From contig CALKXX010000162.1 in assembly GCA_938003725.1 (NCBI GenBank), positions 1 to 28,183 on the forward strand: 28,183 nucleotides of DNA. The letters run 5' to 3'. The notes under the pieces were generated by a model. It searched no databases. It saw only the letters and a program-made list of their open reading frames with translations, and had not been told where the DNA came from. Both the position numbers and the translations under genes were made by a program. The stretch is from an uncultured Sphingomonadaceae bacterium. GTDB taxonomy: Bacteria > Pseudomonadota > Alphaproteobacteria > Sphingomonadales > Sphingomonadaceae. This document shows, in pieces, positions 15,187 through 22,817 of this stretch (positions within the stretch are counted from its first letter, which is position 1; every line of letters begins with the position of its first letter).

Positions 15187-17748
15187 CTAGAACTTGCCGC
15201 GAAGCGTCAGGCCATACATGCGAGGCGCCTGAGGGAAAGCTGAACGTGATCCGGAGCGCAGCGTCGTGTTAAAGGTAACACCGCGCGTAACTTCGTTGGT
15301 CAAGTTTGTCACCCAAGCCTCAATTCCCCAAACATCATCAATGTCACCGATACCGGCGCGCATGTTGATCTTGATGTTACCATCCTGAACATCAAATGGC
15401 AGCAATGGTGTATTGCCAAGCTGAGCGGGCGTGGTTGGAGGTGTCGACGGCTGCGTCGATGTCCGGCGATCACTCTCGGCACGAATTTGCCCGTTCAGGA
15501 AGAATTTCAGGCTGTTGCCAATATCACCGCGATAGGTCGCACCACCAATTGCCACATATTTTGGCGCATTGGTCAGTGCGCTGCCACAAAGATTCTGTAC
15601 CCGAAGCGGATCCGCCGCGGTCGCACAATCGCCAGGATATTCTGCGTCCGCATAGGTCACCGCCATATTGAACGTCAGGTTGTCGCTAGGTTGGATCGTG
15701 GTTTCAATTTCCACACCCGTCGATTCTGCTCTTGGTACGTTGAACGTTTGGAATTGCGCACCGGTAAATTCAAGAACCTGAAAGTTCGAGAATTCTTCGT
15801 GGAATCCAGCAATATTAAGCGTTACGGCGTTGTTCAGGAACTTGGCTTTAAAGCCAACTTCATACGCATCGACTTCTTCCGAAGCAAACTGCGGGTCTGC
15901 GCCGCCAATTGCTGCTGTCGCATCAAGGTTAAAGCCGCCCGATTTATAACCATGGGTGAAACTGGCATAAATGGTAATCGGATCGGCAAATTCATAAGAT
16001 AGCTTACCGGTGTAGATCAGCTCTTCGTCATCGAAGGTACCGTCAAATGTTCGCGGCAGCGGCAATACCGCCGAAGCGGCCAAATCGGCCGGTGCAACAA
16101 ATGGGAAACAGCCGGTGATCAGGATTGTCGGAACCAAAGCGCCGGGAATACGTGGTTGCCCTGGCGCAAGCGGACCGCCGGCGACATTGTTTACGATGCC
16201 CGGGCACGCGCCAGGATTGACGGCCAGTTGCTGGAACGAACCATCTTTACTTTCATCGGAATAGCGAAGGCCAATAGTAGCTTTCAGCCCATCGGTAATT
16301 TCCAGCGTGTTGTGGGTGAAAAGCGACCAGCTTTTGCTGTTTTGGGTGAAACGGTTCGTCGAACTACTGCCATTCGGGCTGATGCCGCCTGAAAAGAGTG
16401 ACAACGGATTCAGCGTGAACGCACCGCCTGTCGAAGGCAGCAACAGCGCGCCAACAAACTGGTCCCATTGCGTTCCCAGCGTTGAAATGCCAACCGCATC
16501 GATATCTTCGTCGGAATAGTAACCACCGACCAACCACTCCAGACTGCCACCCAGCGCTTCACCCTGGATACGCACCTCATGCGTCATTGTTTTAATATCA
16601 GTGCCATCGTCAACATTACCGGTGAAATCACCAACGCTAAAGAGATCTAGTGCGGTAAAATCGCTGTCTGATGTGCTTTCAGAATGGAAGTCACGGTAGG
16701 AACCGATGTAAATCAGGTCCACGGTGTCGCTCAGCGGAAATTCAATTTCCCCGGTGACACCCCATTGGTCAAGATTGCTGGTTTGTGCAAAACTTTGCGA
16801 AGCGATCAAGTCGTCAAGAGCACGGTCGGCACCGGCACGATCTGTAATGCTTACGGCTCCGTTACCCGCCGGCACAAAATTACCTCCGGTGGCGCCCAAC
16901 CCGGCAAGACCAAATACACCGCCTGTTTCAAGAGGGGATTTGAGCAATTCAACCGGTGCACAGCAGTTGCCGTTAATCTCGGAATAATCGAAAATCAGAC
17001 GTGCCTTGATACCGCCATCACTTTCATAGCCAAGCTGTCCACGAACGAGGAACTGATCAAGCTCGTTGGTGCGGCCGATTTCGCCGCCCTGATCGACAAC
17101 GGTCACGAAACCATCGCGCTTGCTGTAAGCGCCCGTCACACGGGCAGCCAAACTATCCTGAATAAGAGGAACGTTGACCGCACCCTGCAGGTTGATCGAA
17201 TCATAATTGCCGTAGCTGGCATTCACAAAACCACCAAATTCGTTGAGGTCGGGGCGTTTTGTGGTCAGGTTCAAAGCACCCGCCGATGTGTTACGACCGA
17301 ACAGAGTCCCTTGCGGACCGCGCAGAACCTCCAACCGCTCGACATCCACAAATTCGGAAAGCGCCACACCGGGCCGGGACTGATAGGCACCGTCGATGAA
17401 GATACCAACCGCTGATTCAAAACCAATATTGTTGGACGTTGTACCGACACCGCGAATACGAAGCACATTGGTGCCGCCGGAATTTTGGGCATTCGAGCTG
17501 GAGAAACTTGCTGAAACCTGAGAAATCTGGGTAACGCTGACAACGCCTTGGCGTTCCAGTTGAATCGGGCTCACCGCAGTCACAGCCAGAGGAATATCTT
17601 GAACATCCTGTGCACGACGCTGTGCAGTCACAATAATGACGTTGTCATCCACCGTGTCGGCTTCAGCAGCGGCGTCTTGTGCAAAAGCAGGGGTGGCCAT
17701 TGCTGTGCTACACATAGCAGCCATCATTACTTTATTCATAATTCTCAT
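15187..17748 (-). CDS. TonB-dependent outer-membrane receptor
   Basis: An 853-residue TonB-dependent transporter from the ATG at 17748, which follows GGGAGA at good spacing and gives a signal peptide cleaved after AFAQ (residue 24). A longer reading from TTG at 17832 adds 28 residues ahead of the signal and is rejected. The mature N-terminus has a TonB-box-like DNVIIVTAQRR, then the plug domain (DIPLAVTAVS, VLRIRGVGT, GIFIDGAYQSRPG, VLRGPQGTLFGRNTSAGALNL), then a 22-strand barrel ending MYGLTLRGKF with the terminal Phe. It imports a ligand across the outer membrane using TonB-ExbBD energy. It is of the large sphingomonad-type receptor group whose ligands are often unknown organic compounds; nothing here marks it as a siderophore receptor. 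It is divergent from the DUF3604 gene, and a terminator follows. Confidence 0.93.
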   Translation of the reverse strand: MRIMNKVMMAAMCSTAMATPAFAQDAAAEADTVDDNVIIVTAQRRAQDVQDIPLAVTAVSPIQLERQGVVSVTQISQVSASFSSSNAQNSGGTNVLRIRGVGTTSNNIGFESAVGIFIDGAYQSRPGVALSEFVDVERLEVLRGPQGTLFGRNTSAGALNLTTKRPDLNEFGGFVNASYGNYDSINLQGAVNVPLIQDSLAARVTGAYSKRDGFVTVVDQGGEIGRTNELDQFLVRGQLGYESDGGIKARLIFDYSEINGNCCAPVELLKSPLETGGVFGLAGLGATGGNFVPAGNGAVSITDRAGADRALDDLIASQSFAQTSNLDQWGVTGEIEFPLSDTVDLIYIGSYRDFHSESTSDSDFTALDLFSVGDFTGNVDDGTDIKTMTHEVRIQGEALGGSLEWLVGGYYSDEDIDAVGISTLGTQWDQFVGALLLPSTGGAFTLNPLSLFSGGISPNGSSSTNRFTQNSKSWSLFTHNTLEITDGLKATIGLRYSDESKDGSFQQLAVNPGACPGIVNNVAGGPLAPGQPRIPGALVPTILITGCFPFVAPADLAASAVLPLPRTFDGTFDDEELIYTGKLSYEFADPITIYASFTHGYKSGGFNLDATAAIGGADPQFASEEVDAYEVGFKAKFLNNAVTLNIAGFHEEFSNFQVLEFTGAQFQTFNVPRAESTGVEIETTIQPSDNLTFNMAVTYADAEYPGDCATAADPLRVQNLCGSALTNAPKYVAIGGATYRGDIGNSLKFFLNGQIRAESDRRTSTQPSTPPTTPAQLGNTPLLPFDVQDGNIKINMRAGIGDIDDVWGIEAWVTNLTNEVTRGVTFNTTLRSGSRSAFPQAPRMYGLTLRGKF

Positions 17749-17860
17749 CGATATTCTCCCGTTGAACGTGCTGTCGCGATTTCCCCATTTATTGGGTGAG
17801 GGCACTTTTATTGCGACGGTTACACTTGCCAAATAGATTCCAGCGGCTCATTAAATCAAG

Positions 17861-17873
17861 TTGCGATACGCAA
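17861..17873. promoter_or_regulatory. 13-base palindrome in the divergent receptor/DUF3604 gap
   Basis: TTGCG-ATA-CGCAA is a perfect palindrome with five-base arms, in the 225-base gap between the TonB receptor start (17748) and the DUF3604 start (17974). Its position suits an operator for a dimeric regulator controlling one or both genes. No regulator gene is adjacent. The palindrome is seen; the function is inference. Confidence 0.35.
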
Positions 17874-17897
17874 TTGACGCCGAATTTCGGTAAGCCG

Positions 17898-17975
17898 TTG
17901 CAAAAATGGCACAATTGATTAGCGTCGAAAAAATGCAAAAATCCGTGAATATGCGGAATGAGGGGATGCAAAAAT
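17898..17975 (+). repeat. Three spaced direct repeats (A/T)TGCAAAAAT
   Basis: Copies at 17898-17907 (TTGCAAAAAT), 17933-17942 and 17966-17975 (both ATGCAAAAAT) are spaced 35 and 33 bases apart, close to three helical turns each. The third overlaps the DUF3604 start codon. A regulator binding one face of the DNA, or a chance result of A-rich leader sequence, could explain them. Confidence 0.4.
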
Positions 17976-19887
17976 GACACGTAATCTGTTGGGGTTTGTA
18001 GCGCTGGGGACGCTAATCACCGGTTGCTCGGGATCGCCCGAATCGACCGATTCACATTCCAGCGCATTGGCGCCGGGTGAAACCGCCAGTGAAGAGGCTA
18101 ATCCCAATCGCAATGTCTATTTTGGCGATCTGCATATTCATACACGCAACAGTTTTGATGCGTATATCTTTAATGTCCGAACAACACCGGACGATGCCTA
18201 TCGGTTCGGAATGGGTGAAAGTGTAAAACACCCGGCCGGTTATGACATCAAGCTAGAGGGGCCTCCCCTCGATTTTATGGCCGTCACCGATCACGCCGCC
18301 TATCTGGGGCATTTGCCCGAAATGGATACCGAAGGTACGGAACTTTCGAAACTGGACGTCGCAAAAGATATGTTCAGCACCGATCAGGACAAAATTTTGG
18401 CCGCTTTTCAGATGATTGGCGGCGCAATCCGCAACGGAAATAAACTGAAAGGCATTTTTGATCCCAAAATAACCGCCGGAGTGTGGAGCGACACGGTTGC
18501 AGCGGCGGACAAATATAACACGCCTGGCAAATTTACAACATTTGCTGCCTATGAATATACAGCGGTTCGCGTGACACGCGGCGAAAGCGGCGGTTTTGCC
18601 GGCGGAAACCTTCACCGAAATGTCGTGTTCCGGGACAGCGCACCGAAAATGCCTTTCTCCACGCTCGATTCGACCAATCCGGAAGATCTGTGGACTTGGA
18701 TGGACGAGCAGCGGGAAGCGGGAAATGAATCGCTTGCCATGCCGCATAACAGCAATGTTTCAGACGGCGAGATGTTCAAGATGGAAACCTATGACGGCGC
18801 TCCATTGACCAAGGAATATGCCGAAAAACGGATCCGCAACGAGCCGATTGTCGAGATGACACAGGTCAAGGGTACATCCGAAACCCACCCGTCTCTCTCG
18901 CCCAATGACGAATGGGCGGATTTCGGCATATATGACAAATTGCTCTCCTCTGCGGTCGTATCAAAAACGGAGAGCGGCGATTATGTCCGTCAGGCTTTGG
19001 CCAATGGCCTCAAATTGATGGAAGAAATTGGCGCTAACCCATTTCACTTTGGCTTGATTGGCTCCAGCGACACGCATGTCGTTGGCGGGTCTTTTGATGA
19101 GAAGAACTTTTGGTCCAAGGTGGGTATATTGGACAGCACACCAGAACAGCGCGGTTCGATCCCGCCGGGCGGCGCAAAAAGCTGGGACGGCGTGAAGCTG
19201 GACCCCAATGCAGACCTGTGGTTCTCACGTTGGGGAGCGTCGGGCTATGCTGCGGTATGGGCAGAGGAAAATACGCGCGAATCCTTGTTCGATGCTATGC
19301 GGCGCAAAGAAACCTATGCAACGACCGGCACGCGTATGAAAGTGCGCTTCTTTGGCGGCTTTGGATTTAGCGAAGACATGCTCGATGATCCCGAGATGGT
19401 TTCAAAAGCTTATGCCGGCGGCGTACCAATGGGCGGCGATTTGATCGGAGATGGCAAAGCACCGGGCTTCATTGTCTGGGCGATGCGCGATGCAATGAGT
19501 GCCCCCCTACAACGCGTGCAAGTCGTTAAAGTCTGGATGGATGGCGGGCAAAGCAAGGAAAAGGTTTTTGATGTAGCTTGCAGCGATGGCGGCACCGTTG
19601 ATCCAGCAACAAACCGTTGCCCGGACAATGGAGCGAAAGTCGATTTGACCGATTGTTCCATTTCCCAGGACAAGGGCGCGCCTGAACTCAAAACATTCTG
19701 GACAGATCCCGAGTTCAAAAAGACCCAGCGGGCTTCCTATTACGTCCGGGCGCTGGAAAACCCGGTCTGCCGTTGGTCCACCTGGGACGCATTGCGCGCT
19801 AAAGTTCCGCCTAATCCAACCTTGCAAAAAACTATTCAGGAACGCGCATGGTCTTCACCGATCTGGTACGTGCCAACGGCGACCTGA
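17974..19887 (+). CDS. DUF3604 lipoprotein, PHP-like metal hydrolase
   Basis: A 637-residue DUF3604 protein. The N-terminus is a lipoprotein signal with lipobox ITGC at residues 15-18, so it is probably a membrane-anchored lipoprotein facing the periplasm or outside. PHP-like metal-binding motifs appear in order: GDLHIHT (His54, His56), VTDHA (Asp106, His107), AMPHNSN (His258) and GSSDTH (Asp366, His368). These suggest a metal-dependent hydrolase; no substrate is established as far as I know. A Cys-rich segment near residues 535-560 may hold disulfides, fitting export. AGGGG lies eight bases before the ATG. A membrane PpiC-type isomerase gene follows after 40 bases, a pairing I recall for this family in marine and sphingomonad genomes, sometimes with a HupE/UreJ gene, absent here. 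The gene is divergent from a TonB receptor. Confidence 0.88.
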   Translation: MTRNLLGFVALGTLITGCSGSPESTDSHSSALAPGETASEEANPNRNVYFGDLHIHTRNSFDAYIFNVRTTPDDAYRFGMGESVKHPAGYDIKLEGPPLDFMAVTDHAAYLGHLPEMDTEGTELSKLDVAKDMFSTDQDKILAAFQMIGGAIRNGNKLKGIFDPKITAGVWSDTVAAADKYNTPGKFTTFAAYEYTAVRVTRGESGGFAGGNLHRNVVFRDSAPKMPFSTLDSTNPEDLWTWMDEQREAGNESLAMPHNSNVSDGEMFKMETYDGAPLTKEYAEKRIRNEPIVEMTQVKGTSETHPSLSPNDEWADFGIYDKLLSSAVVSKTESGDYVRQALANGLKLMEEIGANPFHFGLIGSSDTHVVGGSFDEKNFWSKVGILDSTPEQRGSIPPGGAKSWDGVKLDPNADLWFSRWGASGYAAVWAEENTRESLFDAMRRKETYATTGTRMKVRFFGGFGFSEDMLDDPEMVSKAYAGGVPMGGDLIGDGKAPGFIVWAMRDAMSAPLQRVQVVKVWMDGGQSKEKVFDVACSDGGTVDPATNRCPDNGAKVDLTDCSISQDKGAPELKTFWTDPEFKKTQRASYYVRALENPVCRWSTWDALRAKVPPNPTLQKTIQERAWSSPIWYVPTAT

Positions 19888-19927
19888 ATTGAATGATGCC
19901 GGGCACCGGGCTGAAAGACGCTGAACA

Positions 19928-20749
19928 TTGAAGAATTTATTGCGCGAACCGCTGGTTCATTTTTTGATCCTTGGGCTGTTGGTATTTATCGGGAACGCAT
20001 TCTGGACGGACGGGCAATCGAGTGATGCACGGACGATCGTGGTCAGTGACTCTATTTTGGCTCGGCTCGACGATACATGGCTCAGAACAACTGGACGTGC
20101 ACCGACCGAGGAAGATCGCAAAGGCCTGATTGATCAATATGTTCAGGAAGAGGCCTTGGCGCGCGAAGCAGAAATGCTTGGGATGGGCGAGAATGACGAA
20201 ATCATAAAACGCCGATTGGCCCAAAAAATGCGCTTTGTTTCTGCCGGTACGCAAGCTGGCTCAGATCCGTCCGACGGCGAGTTAAAACAATGGTTTCAAG
20301 ACAATCGTGATCGCTTCAACATAGCTGAGAAGCGAAGTTTTCATCATATCTATTTTAGCCCGGAACAGCATGGGGACACATTGGAACGCGAGGCTGGATC
20401 GGCATTGGCGGAACTGAAAAATGGCGCTGACTGGAAATCCCTAGGCGATCCTTTCATGCAAAAGCGCAGCTATGCGGACATGCCAAAGAAAGAAGTGATA
20501 CGGGCATTCGGTCCCGATTTCGCTGAATCCATTTTTCAGCTGCCTATGACAGAATGGAGCAAGCCAATCGGCTCTGCTTTCGGTCTTCATTTGGTGCGCA
20601 TTGAAGCGATCAATCGTGAAGCCAAAGCCGATTTCGACGCCAACAAAGAGCGCATTCGGGCGGTATATGTAGAAACGGTTTCCGACGCTGCTCGACAACA
20701 AGAAATCGAGAATATCGTAGAAAAATATGATGTGGTGATAGCCCGATAA
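19928..20749 (+). CDS. Membrane-anchored PpiC-type peptidyl-prolyl isomerase
   Basis: A 273-residue protein starting at a TTG codon; an in-frame stop lies just upstream, and the N-terminus (KNLLREPLVHFLILGLLVF) matches the usual beginning of this family, so TTG is the only sensible start. It has one N-terminal transmembrane helix (about residues 8-26), a helical SurA_N-like region with TEEDRKGLIDQYVQEEALAREA, then a parvulin-type rotamase domain (SFHHIYFSP near residue 139; FAESIFQLPMTEWSKPIGSAFGLHLVRI near 203-230). It probably works in the periplasm as a folding factor or chaperone. It lies 40 bases after the DUF3604 gene and may help fold it or the nearby receptor (inference). The Shine-Dalgarno is weak, suggesting lower or coupled translation. 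Confidence 0.85.
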   Translation: MKNLLREPLVHFLILGLLVFIGNAFWTDGQSSDARTIVVSDSILARLDDTWLRTTGRAPTEEDRKGLIDQYVQEEALAREAEMLGMGENDEIIKRRLAQKMRFVSAGTQAGSDPSDGELKQWFQDNRDRFNIAEKRSFHHIYFSPEQHGDTLEREAGSALAELKNGADWKSLGDPFMQKRSYADMPKKEVIRAFGPDFAESIFQLPMTEWSKPIGSAFGLHLVRIEAINREAKADFDANKERIRAVYVETVSDAARQQEIENIVEKYDVVIAR

Positions 20750-20829
20750 GATATCTGCATGCGATAATCTGGCTTGGCGATAAGACCCCGCCACGCTAGG
20801 ACACCGGAAAATTCAAAACGGGATAAAAT

Positions 20830-21516
20830 ATGCCACAACTCATTCTTATTCGACATGGCCAATCACAGTGGAACCTGGAAAACCGCTTTACCGGTTGGTG
20901 GGATGTCGATGTTACAGCCAAGGGCGTTGAAGAGGCCCGGGCCGCCGGAAAACTGATGAAAGAAAAAGGCATCGAGGCGGATATATGCTTCACCAGCTTG
21001 CAATCCCGCGCAATCAAAACGCTCAATCTCGCGCTCGAAGAAATGAACCGGCTATGGTTGCCCGTGGAAAAAAACTATCGCCTGAACGAGCGCCACTATG
21101 GCGGCCTTACTGGACTCAATAAGCAGGAAACCCGTGACAAGCATGGCGACGAACAGGTCCACATCTGGCGCCGCAGTTTTGACACTCCGCCGCCGCCCAT
21201 GGCCGCCGATAGTGAATTTCAGATGGGGTCTGACCCACGGTATAAAGGAATTGAGATACCTGCTACGGAAAGCTTGAAAGACACAATCGCGCGCGTGCTA
21301 CCCTATTGGAAAAGCCGGATCGCACCCGAGTTACAAAATGGCAAGCGGGTTCTAATCTCTGCGCATGGCAATTCATTGCGCGCGCTCGTAAAACATCTCT
21401 CCAACATCGCAGATGACGAGATCACCGGATTGGAAATTCCAACTGGCCAGCCGATTATTTACGAGCTGGATGATGACCTGAAAGAGGTGGAACGCTACTA
21501 TCTTTCCGAACGATAG
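20830..21516 (+). CDS. gpmA: 2,3-bisphosphoglycerate-dependent phosphoglycerate mutase
   Basis: A 228-residue cofactor-dependent phosphoglycerate mutase, interconverting 3- and 2-phosphoglycerate in glycolysis and gluconeogenesis. It has the LIRHGQSQWN motif with the phosphorylated His9, the FTGWWDVDVTAKG loop, NERHYGGLTGLNK with the acid/base Glu87, and the second catalytic His179 in LISAHGNSLRAL. The length fits the bacterial dPGM family. It lies 80 bases after the isomerase gene with no terminator in the gap, so it may be read from the same transcript or from its own promoter. It converges on the GGDEF gene. Confidence 0.97.
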   Translation: MPQLILIRHGQSQWNLENRFTGWWDVDVTAKGVEEARAAGKLMKEKGIEADICFTSLQSRAIKTLNLALEEMNRLWLPVEKNYRLNERHYGGLTGLNKQETRDKHGDEQVHIWRRSFDTPPPPMAADSEFQMGSDPRYKGIEIPATESLKDTIARVLPYWKSRIAPELQNGKRVLISAHGNSLRALVKHLSNIADDEITGLEIPTGQPIIYELDDDLKEVERYYLSER

Positions 21517-21534
21517 GCCGTTACTTTCATAACT

Positions 21535-21550
21535 TAGGGTCCTGACCCTA
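21535..21550. other. Palindrome at the gpmA/GGDEF convergent junction
   Basis: TAGGGT, CCTG, ACCCTA form a perfect six-pair stem that includes the stop codon of the minus-strand GGDEF gene (21548-21550) and lies 18 bases after the gpmA stop. Neither strand has a T-run right after it, so it is at best a weak bidirectional terminator or mRNA 3' end structure. Confidence 0.4.
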
Positions 21551-22129
21551 GGGCATGCGCCTTTTCGCTTTGTACATCGCGGCGTCTGCACGGGACATCA
21601 AACCGGATATCGAGTCCTTTGGCCCGACAAAGCAATAGCCGATTGCCACTCCAAGCGGGATTTGCGATCCATGATATTGGGTATGAGTTTGCGCGACCCG
21701 GTCAAGCAGAAAGTCGATTTTCTTATCCACCTGATCTGCGTCAAGATTGTCCAATAAAATCGCGAACTCATCGCCCCCGATGCGCGCCACCATGTCTGAA
21801 GCACGGATGTTCGCACTCAATAGTTCAGCGAAACGTACTAACAGGGCATCGCCGCCGCCATGACCAAATCTATCATTCACCGATTTCAGGTTATTTATAT
21901 CAAGAAATAACAGCGCCGTGGTATCTCCATAGCGCTGACAGCGCATGATACGGTGCTCCAAGCTTGTCACAAATTGCCGTCTGTTGTGAAGGCCGGTAAG
22001 CACATCGTGAAGCGCATATTGCTCCATTTTAGCCAATTTTTGCTGCAATCTGGAAATTTCTTCCGAAAGGGAAATACAGTTTAAACAATCTGATACTGAA
22101 TGGACATCTTGTTTTGTATTTTTTTCCAT
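21548..22129 (-). CDS. Diguanylate cyclase, small GGDEF protein
   Basis: A 193-residue protein from the ATG at 22129. The GTG at 22138 lies directly against the GGAAGG Shine-Dalgarno with no spacing, so the ATG is preferred. It has a short N-terminal region with a CLNC pair (Cys15, Cys18), a brief coiled-coil (LSEEISRLQQKLAKMEQ), and a full GGDEF domain: DVLTGLHNRRQF, LFLDINNLKSVNDRFGHGGGD, and GGDEF at residues 118-122. An RASD inhibitory site (109-112) stands five residues before it, the standard spacing of the product-inhibition I-site. It should make cyclic-di-GMP from GTP. There is no membrane segment or known sensor domain; the Cys pair may sense redox or metal, or may have no role. The upstream DNA is strikingly AT-rich. 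Confidence 0.9.
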   Translation of the reverse strand: MEKNTKQDVHSVSDCLNCISLSEEISRLQQKLAKMEQYALHDVLTGLHNRRQFVTSLEHRIMRCQRYGDTTALLFLDINNLKSVNDRFGHGGGDALLVRFAELLSANIRASDMVARIGGDEFAILLDNLDADQVDKKIDFLLDRVAQTHTQYHGSQIPLGVAIGYCFVGPKDSISGLMSRADAAMYKAKRRMP

Positions 22130-22150
22130 TTTTGCCACCCTTCCACAGAA

Positions 22151-22224
22151 ATATTTATAGTTATATTTTATTACTTAATATTTATAGACATATTGGAAGT
22201 TTAGCAAACAGCATATATATATAT
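22151..22224. repeat. AT-rich region with ATATTTATAG repeat and (AT)6 run
   Basis: The gap between the divergent GGDEF and purE genes (22130-22319) is very AT-rich in its first half. It contains ATATTTATAG twice (22151-22160 and 22178-22187) and a run of six AT units (22213-22224). Its second half holds an eight-base palindrome GCACGTGC (22242-22249). It must contain the promoters of both genes. No specific regulator site is recognised. Confidence 0.45.
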
Positions 22225-22319
22225 GGCAAAATATGATTGTTGCACGTGCGATAGCAAGTTGCACGCTGATGATTTCACAGCTAAAAGGCTTTGCTTCCGC
22301 AGCTTATTCAGGTGCCAAA

Positions 22320-22808
22320 ATGACCGAAGCAAAACCAAAAATTGGAATAATAATGGGCAGTCAGTCCGACTGGCCGATCATGCAGAGCGCCGGCGATATT
22401 CTGGATAAGCTGGAGGTGCCGTATGAGGCTAGGATTGTTTCCGCCCATCGCACGCCCGACCGGCTATATGACTATGCCAAAAATGCCGTGAGCCGGGAAC
22501 TAAAGGCAATTATTGCGGGGGCCGGCGGTGCTGCGCATTTGCCCGGCATGATAGCCGCCATGACGCGCGTTCCGGTTTTGGGTGTACCCATCCAATCTAA
22601 AGCGCTGAACGGCATCGATAGCTTGCTGTCCATCGCACAGATGCCCGCCGGTATTCCGGTCGGCACTTTGGCAATAGGTGAAGCGGGCGCAAAAAATTCC
22701 GCGCTTTTGGCCGCCGCCATATTGGCCAATGAAGACGAGGAACTTGCAAGACGGCTCGACAATTGGCGTAGTGCACAAACCAATGCCGTCACCGAACAGC
22801 CGAAATAA
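22320..22808 (+). CDS. purE: N5-carboxyaminoimidazole ribonucleotide mutase
   Basis: A 162-residue class I PurE, from the ATG at 22320, which has an AGG Shine-Dalgarno and starts MTEAKPKIGIIMGSQSDW. A reading from 22233 would add 29 unconserved residues. It has the GSQSDW motif (residues 13-18) and SAHRTP with His43, the catalytic centre that moves the carboxyl group from N5-CAIR to CAIR in purine synthesis. The AGAGGAAHLPGMIAAMT and GVPIQSKALNGIDSLLSIAQMPAGIPV segments are complete. purK, which makes its substrate, starts nine bases after its stop, the standard purEK order, and opens a compact run of six genes. Confidence 0.97.
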   Translation: MTEAKPKIGIIMGSQSDWPIMQSAGDILDKLEVPYEARIVSAHRTPDRLYDYAKNAVSRELKAIIAGAGGAAHLPGMIAAMTRVPVLGVPIQSKALNGIDSLLSIAQMPAGIPVGTLAIGEAGAKNSALLAAAILANEDEELARRLDNWRSAQTNAVTEQPK

Positions 22809-22817
22809 TTTCTCCCG

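Noticed and set aside
16684..17415. 243-codon plus-strand open frame inside the TonB receptor gene
   Set aside because: The receptor motifs are unmistakable on the minus strand; this frame is their antisense reading.
17749..17832. TTG-started extension of the TonB receptor
   Set aside because: It would put 28 polar residues ahead of the signal peptide; the ATG at 17748 has a good GGGAGA site.
22233..22319. 29-residue N-terminal extension of PurE
   Set aside because: PurE proteins start just before the GIIMGSxSD strand; the ATG at 22320 has the better upstream sequence and gives the normal length.
22223..22408. Small Cys-rich open frame (KYDCCTCDSKLH) starting in the AT run before purE
   Set aside because: It has no Shine-Dalgarno, and most of it is an out-of-frame reading of purE.
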